A stretch of DNA of 14,399 nt from Gammaproteobacteria bacterium. Its GTDB lineage: Bacteria > Pseudomonadota > Gammaproteobacteria > UBA1113. Numbering within the stretch: position 1 is the stretch's first letter; every line of letters starts with the position of its first letter. The notes beneath the pieces were generated by a model that saw only the letters and a list, made by a program, of their open reading frames with translations, was not told the origin of the DNA and searched no databases. The stretch is taken from contig JAIELR010000034.1 in assembly GCA_019752835.1 (NCBI GenBank), forward strand, positions 1 through 14,399, read 5' to 3'. Both the position numbers and the translations under genes were made by a program. Of the stretch, positions 5,992-14,287 are shown one piece after another.

Positions 5992-8664
5992 TTAGCTATT
6001 GTTTTTTATCTGTTTTTGAGTATTCCTTATGGACTTTACCCAAGTCGCTAATTCAGCAGTCGCATCTAACAATTTCTGTGGCTCTGGTAAAGCCTGATTC
6101 CTACCTCTAGCAGGATCATGGCTATTGATATAGTCACAGCACCGAGACCATCCTTGATACCAAGCTTGACAGGCAGCAAGATCAAGAGCGCTAATCTTGT
6201 TCAAATTTTTCGCATTTATGTAATCTCTATGTCGCATTATAACATGCGATAGACCAACTTCTTCTAGCGCTCTCTCCCAAGCTGCTCTCATGTTGTCATA
6301 AAATGTACCAGCTTTAGAATTATACTCCTCTTGCGTTAAATTATCCCTTTCGTTACGGAGTTTTCTGGCTTCTTTTTCCAAAGTGTCGATTCTAGTTTCA
6401 GTAGACATCCCCACCCACGGTAAATTATCATTTACAACACCGACTGTTTTGGGTGTTCGAGTTAAGTGCTGTGAAAGAAAATTCACACCTTTATTCTCAG
6501 CTGAATCCTCAATATCATTCAGAAAAACCAGATCATGAGTAAACACAATTACTTGGCGTAATTTGGCTTCTTCAACAAGCCTGCTGGCTACCTTCCAACG
6601 CCAATCATGATCAAGCGATGATACGGGGTCATCAAAAACAAGAGCAGATTTGTGTGGTGAAGTAGCCAATTCCGCCAAAAATATAGCAATAGCTACGCAA
6701 GTTTGCTCTCCCTCACTTAGAACAGTAGATAAATCAGTACCTGGACTGGACAGTAAACTGAGCTTATAGTAAGGTGAGCCAAAGCTTCCCCCGGATCTTT
6801 GTAATTCAACACGCACACGATTTCCCACCAGCTCGATAATCTCTTCCTGAAAACGGTCTTTAATTTTTGGGGTTATCACATCATCAGCAATATTATTGCC
6901 AAGCATAGTGATTTTTCGTGTATTAGTCTCCTTTATACAGTCCTCCAAGAAAGCAATATCTCGAAGCAGCTTTATTTCATTCAGAATAGCCAGTTTATGC
7001 TCTTTAACTATTTTTCTGGCTTCCAATTCGTGCTTCTCGGCCTTTAATTTAGTAATTCCTTCTTCATTGGCGGAGTTTTCTAACTCTTTCGCCTTTATTG
7101 TATGTTTTTCGATCAGATGTTCGATCTCCTGAATCGGGGATGGTGCATATTCAGAAATTTTTCCAGATTGCGCCTTATTTATAACTTGCTTGAATTGCAT
7201 CTGTCTTAATCGGATTGAAGCCAAATAGCGTCTAATGATCTTTAAAAGCGATGGAGCATTTAGTTCAATATCTTTTATAAAATTTTGATAATCAGAGAAA
7301 CGGATATAACCAAAAATACTTTCACAATATAGTTTATCATAAATTTCTTTCTCTTCACGCGCTTTTTTTTCAAGGTCACCGCTAACGTGTTTTTCAAAAG
7401 CTTGCATTCTCTTCTTAGAGTTATTTTCTAGTACTTGTTGACATAGAACACATTTCGCACCATCTTCCGTATTCGGAAAAATCTTTTCCGGATATGCAAA
7501 GTTTAACGAATATTCCTTTGCCGCTATCCACATTCTTTTCCACACTTGACTACCTATGTTTGGCAAAACATCTTCATTCAAGATGGAACTTGCGGCCAAC
7601 TCAGCAGCTTGTCTAGCATCTTCAGTTCTTTGCTTTTGTATTAAAAGATTATCTAATTTATCTAGTGACAATTTTTCAGCTATAGCGTTTAGTTTATCTT
7701 TAAAATTTAATAAGTACTTTGCCTTTAAATCTTCTTCATACGCTGCTTTTTGTATATCTTTTGATAAAATATTTATCAGAAACTTAAGTCGCTCCTCATC
7801 TTGCTCTGTAAAGTTGCAGATATTATCTAAATCTTCCTTCGTGGTATTTTTCGTAATTGAATTTGAAAATTTGCCAGCGGTCGTTGTAGATTGCCATGGT
7901 GGATTGGAGAAAATTGTATTTCGAGATGATTTAAGCATACTGATTTCTGACGCAAGGCTAGTTTCAATCCGTCGAAAGACATCAGCTAAAGCATCTGGTA
8001 TATCTAGACCATATGGCCTAAAAGCGATCTCATTACCTTTTTTATGAATGTGGATAGCGGCACATTCCCGATCAAACACGCTTACGGCAGACAGTACCTT
8101 ATGCGGCCTATCACTATCCTGCCAAGTAACAGTTTCATTACTTCCGCTTTCTGTACTATAGTCTACATCGGCTGTTGGTGTTTCATCCTTGAATTCAGGC
8201 GCAAAAATATTTGTTAAAATACGCGCACGGTGCCTTGCTCGACAAGCACTTTTTAAAATACGTGTATAACCAGATTTTCCAGAACCATTTCCCCCGTATA
8301 TGACGGTAATACCTCTATCATTGAATACGAGCTCTTGATTAACTGCCAAATTATTTACGTGAACTATGTTGCTTAGTTTGATAATATTAACACTTTCGGC
8401 AACTTTGGGATTAGCTGGCAAATCATCCTTACTTAAAGGTCTGGCTAAACCTTCTTGCAGTTTTTCTGATTTTTCAGCTTTTAAAAAAGAGGCTAACTCC
8501 GTAATATCTTGATCTTCGATTTTCTTCTTTTGGAAAATTCTTCGCAAAGCATCCTTTTGCCATATAGAACATCCTTCAGACCATTCTAAAATTTTTTCAT
8601 ATACCGTTTTAACGACTAAAGGCGTTTTTGAATTATTGTCATTAATATCCTCATCAAAATTCAC
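5992..8664 (-). CDS. AAA_13 / RloC-PrrC-like ATPase with zinc hook
   Basis: Predicted 890-aa ABC/SMC-type ATPase of the AAA_13 group, to which the anticodon nucleases PrrC and RloC belong. An N-terminal helical part with the EWSEGCSIWQKDALRR opening (about 27-42) precedes Walker A GGNGSGKS (124-131). Long coiled coils flank a CVLC zinc-hook motif (405-408). The ABC signature LSEGEQ is at 649-654, Walker B ALVFDDPVSSLD at 674-685 and the switch His in FTHD at 710. After the ATPase head, residues about 785-885 form a separate helical domain with WERALEE (R798, E802) and a conserved-looking HD (H849, D850). This resembles the Arg-x3-Glu...His layout of PrrC-type nucleases, though the spacing is unverified. 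The frame starts with GTG at 8664; GGGAG lies 6 bases before it. A 12-codon reading frame overlaps this start by GTGA. Likely first gene of the cluster; it probably senses phage or DNA damage and drives an effector, by inference from relatives. Confidence 0.82.
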   Translation of the reverse strand: MNFDEDINDNNSKTPLVVKTVYEKILEWSEGCSIWQKDALRRIFQKKKIEDQDITELASFLKAEKSEKLQEGLARPLSKDDLPANPKVAESVNIIKLSNIVHVNNLAVNQELVFNDRGITVIYGGNGSGKSGYTRILKSACRARHRARILTNIFAPEFKDETPTADVDYSTESGSNETVTWQDSDRPHKVLSAVSVFDRECAAIHIHKKGNEIAFRPYGLDIPDALADVFRRIETSLASEISMLKSSRNTIFSNPPWQSTTTAGKFSNSITKNTTKEDLDNICNFTEQDEERLKFLINILSKDIQKAAYEEDLKAKYLLNFKDKLNAIAEKLSLDKLDNLLIQKQRTEDARQAAELAASSILNEDVLPNIGSQVWKRMWIAAKEYSLNFAYPEKIFPNTEDGAKCVLCQQVLENNSKKRMQAFEKHVSGDLEKKAREEKEIYDKLYCESIFGYIRFSDYQNFIKDIELNAPSLLKIIRRYLASIRLRQMQFKQVINKAQSGKISEYAPSPIQEIEHLIEKHTIKAKELENSANEEGITKLKAEKHELEARKIVKEHKLAILNEIKLLRDIAFLEDCIKETNTRKITMLGNNIADDVITPKIKDRFQEEIIELVGNRVRVELQRSGGSFGSPYYKLSLLSSPGTDLSTVLSEGEQTCVAIAIFLAELATSPHKSALVFDDPVSSLDHDWRWKVASRLVEEAKLRQVIVFTHDLVFLNDIEDSAENKGVNFLSQHLTRTPKTVGVVNDNLPWVGMSTETRIDTLEKEARKLRNERDNLTQEEYNSKAGTFYDNMRAAWERALEEVGLSHVIMRHRDYINAKNLNKISALDLAACQAWYQGWSRCCDYINSHDPARGRNQALPEPQKLLDATAELATWVKSIRNTQKQIKNNS

Positions 8665-8699
8665 AAGAATCTCCCAAAACTGTTTTCTCCGTTAGCCAT
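8661..8699 (-). CDS. Possible 12-residue leader ORF coupled to the ATPase gene
   Basis: ATG at 8699 opens MANGENSFGRFL and stops with TGA that overlaps the GTG start of the ATPase gene (GTGA, 4 bp). AGGAAAG directly precedes the ATG, and the frame is closed upstream by TAA. The overlap is the classic geometry of translational coupling, which would help a rare GTG start. It may instead be a chance frame or the end of a lost gene; at this length neither can be excluded. Confidence 0.3.
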   Translation of the reverse strand: MANGENSFGRFL

Positions 8700-8741
8700 C
8701 TTTCCTCTAATCAAGGTATATTAATGAAGGAACTATCTCAT

Positions 8742-9305
8742 TTATTCATTGATTTTTGCGGCCAATCTTGCCTGTAGCTGCTTAACTTGCCCTTCTAAAT
8801 TTGCCTTAGTTTGTGTAGCGAAAAAATAATCATCCCGCAAAGTCATGATCTTGTCCTCTGCTGCAGATAAAGCATTTTGTAGAGAACCAATATTATCTCC
8901 TGCCATTTTCAGCTTCAACTGACACTCAACTAATTCACTATTTTTAGCTTCCAAGGCTTGACGCTGAGCAATAAGCTCCTCAGAACTAGCAGACAAATTT
9001 TGTGCAAGTGTATCATAATTTGCCTTTAAAGCACTATATTCTTGCTGGAATTGTTCAGCCTTTTCGGCCAAGGCAGCCTCTCGAGCTAATACGGCATTGT
9101 AGTCTCTATCTAATCCGGCGCAACGAGCCTCCAGAAAAGTCTTTTCTCGCATCAATACCTCAACCCGCTCTTGCAGCTGCAATAGTCTTTGTTCATAGCC
9201 TGCCCGCTGTTTTTCCACAATCATTTCTTGTTCCAAGCGTAATTGCTGTGTCGCTGTCTGGTAATGCTCCAGATTGGCTTGAACATGCTTTAATAGCTCA
9301 TGAAC
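8742..9305 (-). pseudogene. 5'-truncated KfrA/TnpT-like coiled-coil DNA-binding protein
   Basis: A minus-strand frame stays open from the transposon end at 9305 to a stop at 8742, about 187 residues. It begins in mid-protein: VHELLKHVQANLEHYQTAT. The whole stretch is a Gln/Glu/Ala-rich coiled coil with many heptads. The NLEHYQ segment and the coiled-coil character are typical of the C-terminal part of KfrA-like plasmid proteins and of TnpT, the cointegrate-resolution accessory of Tn4651-type Tn3 elements. The N-terminal DNA-binding domain is missing: the transposon inverted repeat begins right at 9306 and puts a TGA in frame. The missing part is not found beyond the other transposon end. An internal TTG at 9236 could restart translation, but a functional product is unlikely. 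It could be either a plasmid KfrA or the tnpT of a lost second transposon. Confidence 0.7.
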
Positions 9306-9342
9306 GGGTCATGCCGGGATACGTGCGTAGAATTGCACCCCT
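9306..9342 (+). repeat. Left terminal inverted repeat (IRL) of the Tn3 element
   Basis: Starts GGGTCATGCCGGGATACG and ends GCACCCCT reading inward. It matches the right end at 36 of 37 positions; the only difference is T at the fourth base (9309), where the right end has G. The outer GGG and inner CCCC are typical for Tn3-family ends of about 38 bp. It provides the in-frame TGA that closes the truncated KfrA/TnpT-like frame. Confidence 0.95.
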
Positions 9343-9404
9343 GTTTATAAATTACTCAATACTGCAAGCTGATGAGTGCCTCACAAAGCCATTTCGCTGT
9401 TTGC

Positions 9405-9983
9405 TCAATTGCCTTTTTCAATCTCCTGTCGCTTCTTTTGTTTAAGGTAATTGTAAAAGGATGGGCGACTAATATCATAAATTTTACAAATCTCAGCGAC
9501 TGTATTTTTCCCTTCATCGTACATCTCAATCATTCTGTTGATTTGACGGTTGTCTAACAGTGAGGGTCTGCCTCCAAGCCTTCCTCTTGCTCTTGCCGCT
9601 TTTAATCCTGCCTGGGTACGCTCTGCTATCAGATCTCTTTCAAACTCTGCCAAAGCGCTAAAAATATGGAATATTAGCTTCCCGCCAGAGGTTGTCGTAT
9701 CAATGTTTTCTTGTAAACTTTGTAAGCCTATATTTTTTTCGTTAAGCTCCTTGACTGTTTGGATCAGATGTTGAATAGAACGCCCAAGACGATCTAATTT
9801 CCATACTACGATAGTGTCTCCTTCGCGTAAATACGCAAGTGCGTCTTCTAACCCTGGACGTGCTGTTTTGGCACCACTTGCAATATCATGAAAGATCTCC
9901 TGGCAACCCGCACTCTTAAGAGCATCCTCCTGCATGCGCAAATGTTGGTCAGCTGTACTAACCCGAGCATAGCCCACTTTCAT
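9405..9983 (-). CDS. tnpR: Serine resolvase of the Tn3 element
   Basis: Predicted 192-aa serine recombinase that resolves the cointegrates made by the transposase. From the ATG at 9983, MKVGYARVST places the nucleophile at S9. KLDRLGRS at 62-69 provides the conserved D64, R65 and R68, and the long E-helix follows (ALAEFERDLIAERT, about 110-123). GRLGGRP leads to a C-terminal helix-turn-helix around 160-181 (VAEICKIYDISRPSFYNYL). AAGGA stands 9 bases before the ATG; an in-frame TTG at 9989 is less likely. Full length for the family. Transcribed away from tnpA, across a shared 190-bp region that should hold its binding sites, so it probably represses both genes as in Tn3 itself. Confidence 0.94.
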   Translation of the reverse strand: MKVGYARVSTADQHLRMQEDALKSAGCQEIFHDIASGAKTARPGLEDALAYLREGDTIVVWKLDRLGRSIQHLIQTVKELNEKNIGLQSLQENIDTTTSGGKLIFHIFSALAEFERDLIAERTQAGLKAARARGRLGGRPSLLDNRQINRMIEMYDEGKNTVAEICKIYDISRPSFYNYLKQKKRQEIEKGN

Positions 9984-10012
9984 GGTCAAAATTCCTTCAA
10001 TTCTAGCGCGGT

Positions 10013-10068
10013 ATTGTATAATATCTCGTTATTTTGATATGGTTCCATGACATTGAATATTATACAAT
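10013..10068. promoter_or_regulatory. res: Candidate res site with 12-bp perfect inverted repeat
   Basis: ATTGTATAATAT (10013-10024) and its exact reverse complement ATATTATACAAT (10057-10068) flank a 32-bp spacer in the tnpR-tnpA intergenic region. Tn3 res sites lie between divergent tnpR and tnpA and are built of AT-rich inverted resolvase half-sites. The sequence beyond, to about 10125, is also AT-rich with related words (TTTATACAGATAATACG) and may hold the other subsites. Exact subsite borders cannot be fixed by eye. Confidence 0.55.
10034..10063 (+). promoter_or_regulatory. Candidate tnpA promoter inside the res region
   Basis: TTGATA (10034-10039) and TATTAT (10058-10063) are spaced 18 bp. 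The -10 box overlaps the right arm of the inverted repeat, so resolvase bound there would block it, matching the known repression of tnpA by TnpR in this family. The leader to the tnpA ATG would be about 110 bases with only a weak AAAGAA ribosome site. Confidence 0.4.
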
Positions 10069-10180
10069 TTATTTTACATAAATTTATACAGATAATACGC
10101 TGTTTATGCAATAATATCCAGTATCTAGAAAAGGTACGTTTTTTAGATGATAATAAAATGGACAATTTTAAGTAAAGAAT

Positions 10181-13100
10181 ATGACTTCCATCTACAAAAC
10201 AGCTTATCCCTACTACAGCGATAAGAAAAAAATATCTAAAGAAATGATTGTCACAGACTATCGTTTAACTCACGCCGAAATATTGGATATAAGAAAACGT
10301 ATGCCGGAAAATGTAGATTCACAATTATCTTACGCAGTACAGTTAATGGTATTTAAAAATTTAAATTATTTTCCAGAAACAACCGTTATTCCAAATGACA
10401 TTATTCAATACATAAAAGATCAGCTACAGGTCCAAAATGCAAAATTTAATACCTGCCATCCCAGCACACTCATGAGATATCGTGCCAGAATTTACACATA
10501 CTACAATATTACCCCATGGAAACAGTCCAAAAAAGACAATAATGGTAATATTATCTATCCCGCACAAAAATTTTTAAGGGAAATAGCAATAGAAGCATCA
10601 AAAACACACAATTACCCAGCTGATATTATTAATATTGTTGTCGAGAGAATGAAAGAAGAAAAATTCGAATTACCCACATTTAATCAATTAGACCGTTTAG
10701 TCAGAGAAGTGCGAGCAAATGTAAATCAAGAGCTATTTGATAATACATATGCCTCGTTAACTGAAAACCAAATAGCAGAACTCGATCTGTTGCTAAAAAC
10801 TACTGATGATTATCAACGCAGTGATTACAATGCGCTAAAAGCAGCACCTAAGAATCCAACCATTTCCCACTTTCGCGAACTATTAAAACATCACGATTGG
10901 CTGTTTTCTTTTGGCGATATTAATAGACATATCAAAGACATCATCCCTATCAAACAAAAGCAATTTGCTACGCAAGCAAAGTCTCTCGATGCAAGCGATT
11001 TAAAAGATTTCGCCAAACCTAAGCGCTGCACATTAATTTTATGTCTTATATTGCAAGCTCAAACTCAAGCCAAAGATGCGCTTGGGGTAACTTTCTGTAG
11101 AACTTTGATTGGAATGCATAAGAAAGCCAGAGAAAAGTTAGAAAACATGAGGGAGTTTTATCGTGCCCGAACACAAGAACTATTGGCCATTTTTTCTGAT
11201 ATTTTAGAGATGATAAGCCATGATGGAGATGAGAGTAGCTCAAAACAGGAATTACGTGCTAAAGCTGATGAGCATGGCGGCACTGATCTTTTAAAGATCG
11301 ATTGTGAACAGGCTATCGCACTGCATAGTAACAACTATTTGCCTTTCTTAAAGGATTTCTTCAAAGGGAAAAGAAGTATTTTGCTTCGCTTATTAGAAAT
11401 CTTGGAACTCCACTCTAGCACACAAGAAAACACATTAATCAATGCAATTAAAATAGTTCTAGATAATCAAAGCTCAAAACAGGAATTTATAGATGTTGAA
11501 ATTGACTTATCGTTTACCACAGAGCAGTGGAAAAGGTTAATCCTAAAAAAGGAAGATAAGAAGCACCGATTTAATCGTTGCTATTTAGAACTTTGTGTAT
11601 TGTCCCATGTGGCTAATGAATTGCGAACAAAAGACCTATTTATCATTGGTTCAGACTCTTATGCCGATTATAGAAGTGAATTATTGCCATTAGAAGAATG
11701 TGCAAAGATATTGGATGTTTATTGTAAAAAAATAGGTATATCTATCAATGGGGCTGAGTGTGTTAAACAATTAAGAGAAGAGCTGATCTCTAAAGCCAAA
11801 ATGGTAGACACTTTATATCCTGATACAGCGGAATTAACGATTGATGGCTCTGGGAAAATGATTTTACATAAGCGGGCCACAAAAAAGAGACCTGGTAGTG
11901 CTGTATGGCTAGAGAAAATGTTAAAATCACGCATGAAGAACCGGAATTTGATTGATGTTCTTTGTAGTAGCCATTTTTACTGTGGATGGGCAGATATTTT
12001 TGGCCCGATTTCAGGTGAAGACCATAAAATCAGCGATCCGATTGAACGCTATCTGCTAACCAGTTTTGCTTATGCTACGGGTTTAGGACCAACTCAAACA
12101 GCACTACACGTCCGTGGCAATGTTAGCGCACATATGCTTTCATGGGTTAACAGACGGCATGTTACTCCAGAGATGTTAGATAAAGCCAGGGAAAAATTAA
12201 TTAACTTGATCAATCAATTTAAATTAGTATTGTCTTGGGGCGATGGTAAATCTGTGGCCGGTGACGGGACGATGCAAGAATTACGTGAACAAAGCCTTAT
12301 TGCAGAATTCCATTTCCGTTATAGAAGGATGGGCGGCATTGCTTACCACCATGTGGCTGACAATTATATACTATTATTTTCAACATTTATGTCATGTGGC
12401 GTATGGGAGGCTGTAGAAATTATTGAAGGGCTTTTAAAAAATAATTCAACTGTACAGCCTGATATTATTCACGGTGATACGCAAGCACAATCAACGATTG
12501 TGTTCGCCTTGTCTTACTTACTTGGATTTAAACTTATGCCTAGAATTAGGAATTGGCAGGATTTAAAATTGTTCAGGCCCACAAAATCTTCAAAATACAA
12601 GCATATTGACAGTTTATTTAGCGACACGATAAATTGGGATATTATCGAAAGGCATTGGGAAGATATCATGCAGGTTGTGTTATCCATACATGAGGGTAAA
12701 ATGAGCTCATCAAAATTATTAAGAAAACTGAGTAACAATAGCAAGAAGAATCGTTTGTACCAAGCTTTTCAGGAACTAGGCTACGTGATAAGGACCCTAT
12801 TTTTATTGGACTATATCTCTGATGTTGAGCTGAGGGAAACGATTACTGCACAAACAAATAAAGTAGAAGCATATAATGCACTTAGTGACTGGTGCGCATT
12901 TGGTAGTGATGTATTAGTAGCCAGTAATGATGATATTGAAATGGAAAAAGCAGTAAAATATAATGACATTTTAGCTAATGCAGTTATTCTCCAAAATGTT
13001 TGTGATATGAGCGACATTATCGCGGAGTTAATGGAGGAGGGGTATAAAACAACAAAAGAAGATATGTCTTATCTGTGTCCATATTGGACTAGCCATTTAA

Positions 13101-13183
13101 AGCGATTTGGAGATATCGTGATGGATATCCAATCTATCCCTAAAAATATTGAAAGAAGCCGCAGTTTAGTCTTGTGGCAATAA
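10181..13183 (+). CDS. tnpA: Tn3-family DDE transposase
   Basis: Predicted 1000-aa transposase that binds the terminal repeats and performs replicative transposition. The N-terminal part (YRLTHAEILDIRKR, and about 300 residues of helical DNA-binding domains) fits the family. The C-terminal catalytic domain has the DDE triad: D695 in SVAGDGT, D766 in IIHGDTQAQ, and E896 in TNKVEAYNAL. The D766-E896 distance of 130 residues equals that of Tn3 itself (765 and 895). HWEDIMQVVLSI and NRLYQAFQELG between them are typical conserved blocks. The length matches full-size members (about 1000 aa) and no frameshift is seen, so it is probably active. It ends 52 bp before the right inverted repeat. Confidence 0.97.
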   Translation: MTSIYKTAYPYYSDKKKISKEMIVTDYRLTHAEILDIRKRMPENVDSQLSYAVQLMVFKNLNYFPETTVIPNDIIQYIKDQLQVQNAKFNTCHPSTLMRYRARIYTYYNITPWKQSKKDNNGNIIYPAQKFLREIAIEASKTHNYPADIINIVVERMKEEKFELPTFNQLDRLVREVRANVNQELFDNTYASLTENQIAELDLLLKTTDDYQRSDYNALKAAPKNPTISHFRELLKHHDWLFSFGDINRHIKDIIPIKQKQFATQAKSLDASDLKDFAKPKRCTLILCLILQAQTQAKDALGVTFCRTLIGMHKKAREKLENMREFYRARTQELLAIFSDILEMISHDGDESSSKQELRAKADEHGGTDLLKIDCEQAIALHSNNYLPFLKDFFKGKRSILLRLLEILELHSSTQENTLINAIKIVLDNQSSKQEFIDVEIDLSFTTEQWKRLILKKEDKKHRFNRCYLELCVLSHVANELRTKDLFIIGSDSYADYRSELLPLEECAKILDVYCKKIGISINGAECVKQLREELISKAKMVDTLYPDTAELTIDGSGKMILHKRATKKRPGSAVWLEKMLKSRMKNRNLIDVLCSSHFYCGWADIFGPISGEDHKISDPIERYLLTSFAYATGLGPTQTALHVRGNVSAHMLSWVNRRHVTPEMLDKAREKLINLINQFKLVLSWGDGKSVAGDGTMQELREQSLIAEFHFRYRRMGGIAYHHVADNYILLFSTFMSCGVWEAVEIIEGLLKNNSTVQPDIIHGDTQAQSTIVFALSYLLGFKLMPRIRNWQDLKLFRPTKSSKYKHIDSLFSDTINWDIIERHWEDIMQVVLSIHEGKMSSSKLLRKLSNNSKKNRLYQAFQELGYVIRTLFLLDYISDVELRETITAQTNKVEAYNALSDWCAFGSDVLVASNDDIEMEKAVKYNDILANAVILQNVCDMSDIIAELMEEGYKTTKEDMSYLCPYWTSHLKRFGDIVMDIQSIPKNIERSRSLVLWQ

Positions 13184-13235
13184 GAGATAAGAATATTATA
13201 TAAGTTATTATACAAAAATACGTCGAAAATGGCCT

Positions 13236-13272
13236 AGGGGTGCAATTCTACGCACGTATCCCGGCATGCCCC
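13236..13272 (-). repeat. Right terminal inverted repeat (IRR) of the Tn3 element
   Basis: Read inward on the minus strand it starts GGGGCATGCCGGGATACG and ends GCACCCCT, matching the left end at 36 of 37 bases. It supplies the last residues (AGIRA or nearby) and the TAG stop of the neighbouring minus-strand gene, showing that the repeat cut into that gene. Confidence 0.95.
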
Positions 13273-14064
13273 GCTCCTGGCGGTGAAGAAGGACGTATTT
13301 TATCTTGGCTCTGTGCTTTAGTTTTGCTTGTTATTTCTTCCTTTTCCTTATCACCGTTATCTTGAGTTCTGCTTGAACTTGATGGCGATGACTGTGATTG
13401 AAATGAGGTACTAAAAAATGCAGGTCCACTACCGCTGGCAAATAAAGATGAAGGAGATGGTTCTCTACTGTTTGAAAAGCTTGAACTAGAGTTTGCGGAA
13501 GTAGCTTCATGCTGAAATGTTGCAGTAGAACCAAGATCAGGCCAAGTAACTGAAATTTCTTCAAACCGGTTCTTTTTTTCGACAAACTCTTTACATGCAA
13601 GCAAAAATTTATCTTTATAATATACCCATAGTTTTTTTGTATGTTCCTGTAAAGCAGTTAAACCTTCTTGTTTGTAGACAAAAAGTGTTTGAGGCACTCT
13701 TACAATTGATTCTTTTATCATCTGATTCATATCATCGTATGAGTCAAACATTGCACGAAAGAATTTTAATGCATTTACACGATATTTAAATTCTTTATTT
13801 CCACGCCTATCATATAAACGACTTACAATTTTATTCATTTCTTTTTCGTCATCTGATGCTGGTCTATATGGAAAAGAATTATTACCGTAAACAACTTTAC
13901 ATGCAAAATGTGTTAATTCATGTACTAAAGTTCCATACATATCTTCATGATCATCACCTGCTCCTACGTAAACTCGATGAGTAGGCCTATTAAATACACC
14001 TCTTTCTGTCCCAGAACAACTAATGTATCTGATGTCTCCATGAATAGTATCAATAATAATAGTA

Positions 14065-14073
14065 GGGGGGGGG
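14065..14073 (+). repeat. Nine-G homopolymer inside the protease-like frame
   Basis: Nine consecutive G on the plus strand encode Pro-Pro-Pro (FPPPTI) on the minus strand. Tracts of this length are prone to slipped-strand length change, which would switch the downstream HELTH domain in or out of frame. As the sequence stands the tract keeps the frame. Confidence 0.8.
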
Positions 14074-14287
14074 AAAGAATATTGAAGTACCTGAAGGATC
14101 GGTCGTATAAGATCATTTTTTAACAATTCTACATAAACAGAATAAATTTCTATTTTTTTATTAGGTAAGGCACGGATATACGTATGTGAAGCTAAATATG
14201 CAGATGTTTTATCATCAACAAATGGAAGATATTTAATAACGGCTTGCCTAGCTTGTTCACTTTCACTTTCTGGAAAAGCAATACCCT

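Larger units (their letters stand above)
9306..13272. mobile_element. Tn3-family transposon, tnpR and tnpA only
   Basis: A 3967-bp element bounded by 37-bp inverted repeats that match at 36 positions. It contains a serine resolvase gene and a divergently transcribed, full-length transposase gene with a res-like region between them, and nothing else. Both genes look intact and all catalytic residues are present, so it may be mobile. The 5 bases outside the ends (TGAAC left, GCTCC right) do not match, whereas Tn3 transposition makes a 5-bp target duplication; shifting the ends by one base does not restore a match. Both flanking genes end abruptly at the repeats. The element therefore lies at a rearrangement junction. 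Confidence 0.92.

Noticed and set aside
7556..8047. Plus-strand frame of 163 aa
   Set aside because: Opposite strand of the ATPase coiled-coil region; composition is the mirror of the real gene.
9002..9445. Plus-strand frame of 147 aa crossing the left transposon end
   Set aside because: Runs through the inverted repeat and antisense to the coiled-coil remnant; no protein-like features.
13331..13600. Minus-strand frame of 89 aa in another frame of the protease-like gene
   Set aside because: Overlaps the Ser-rich tail frame, which continues from the HELTH domain; no start site or family.
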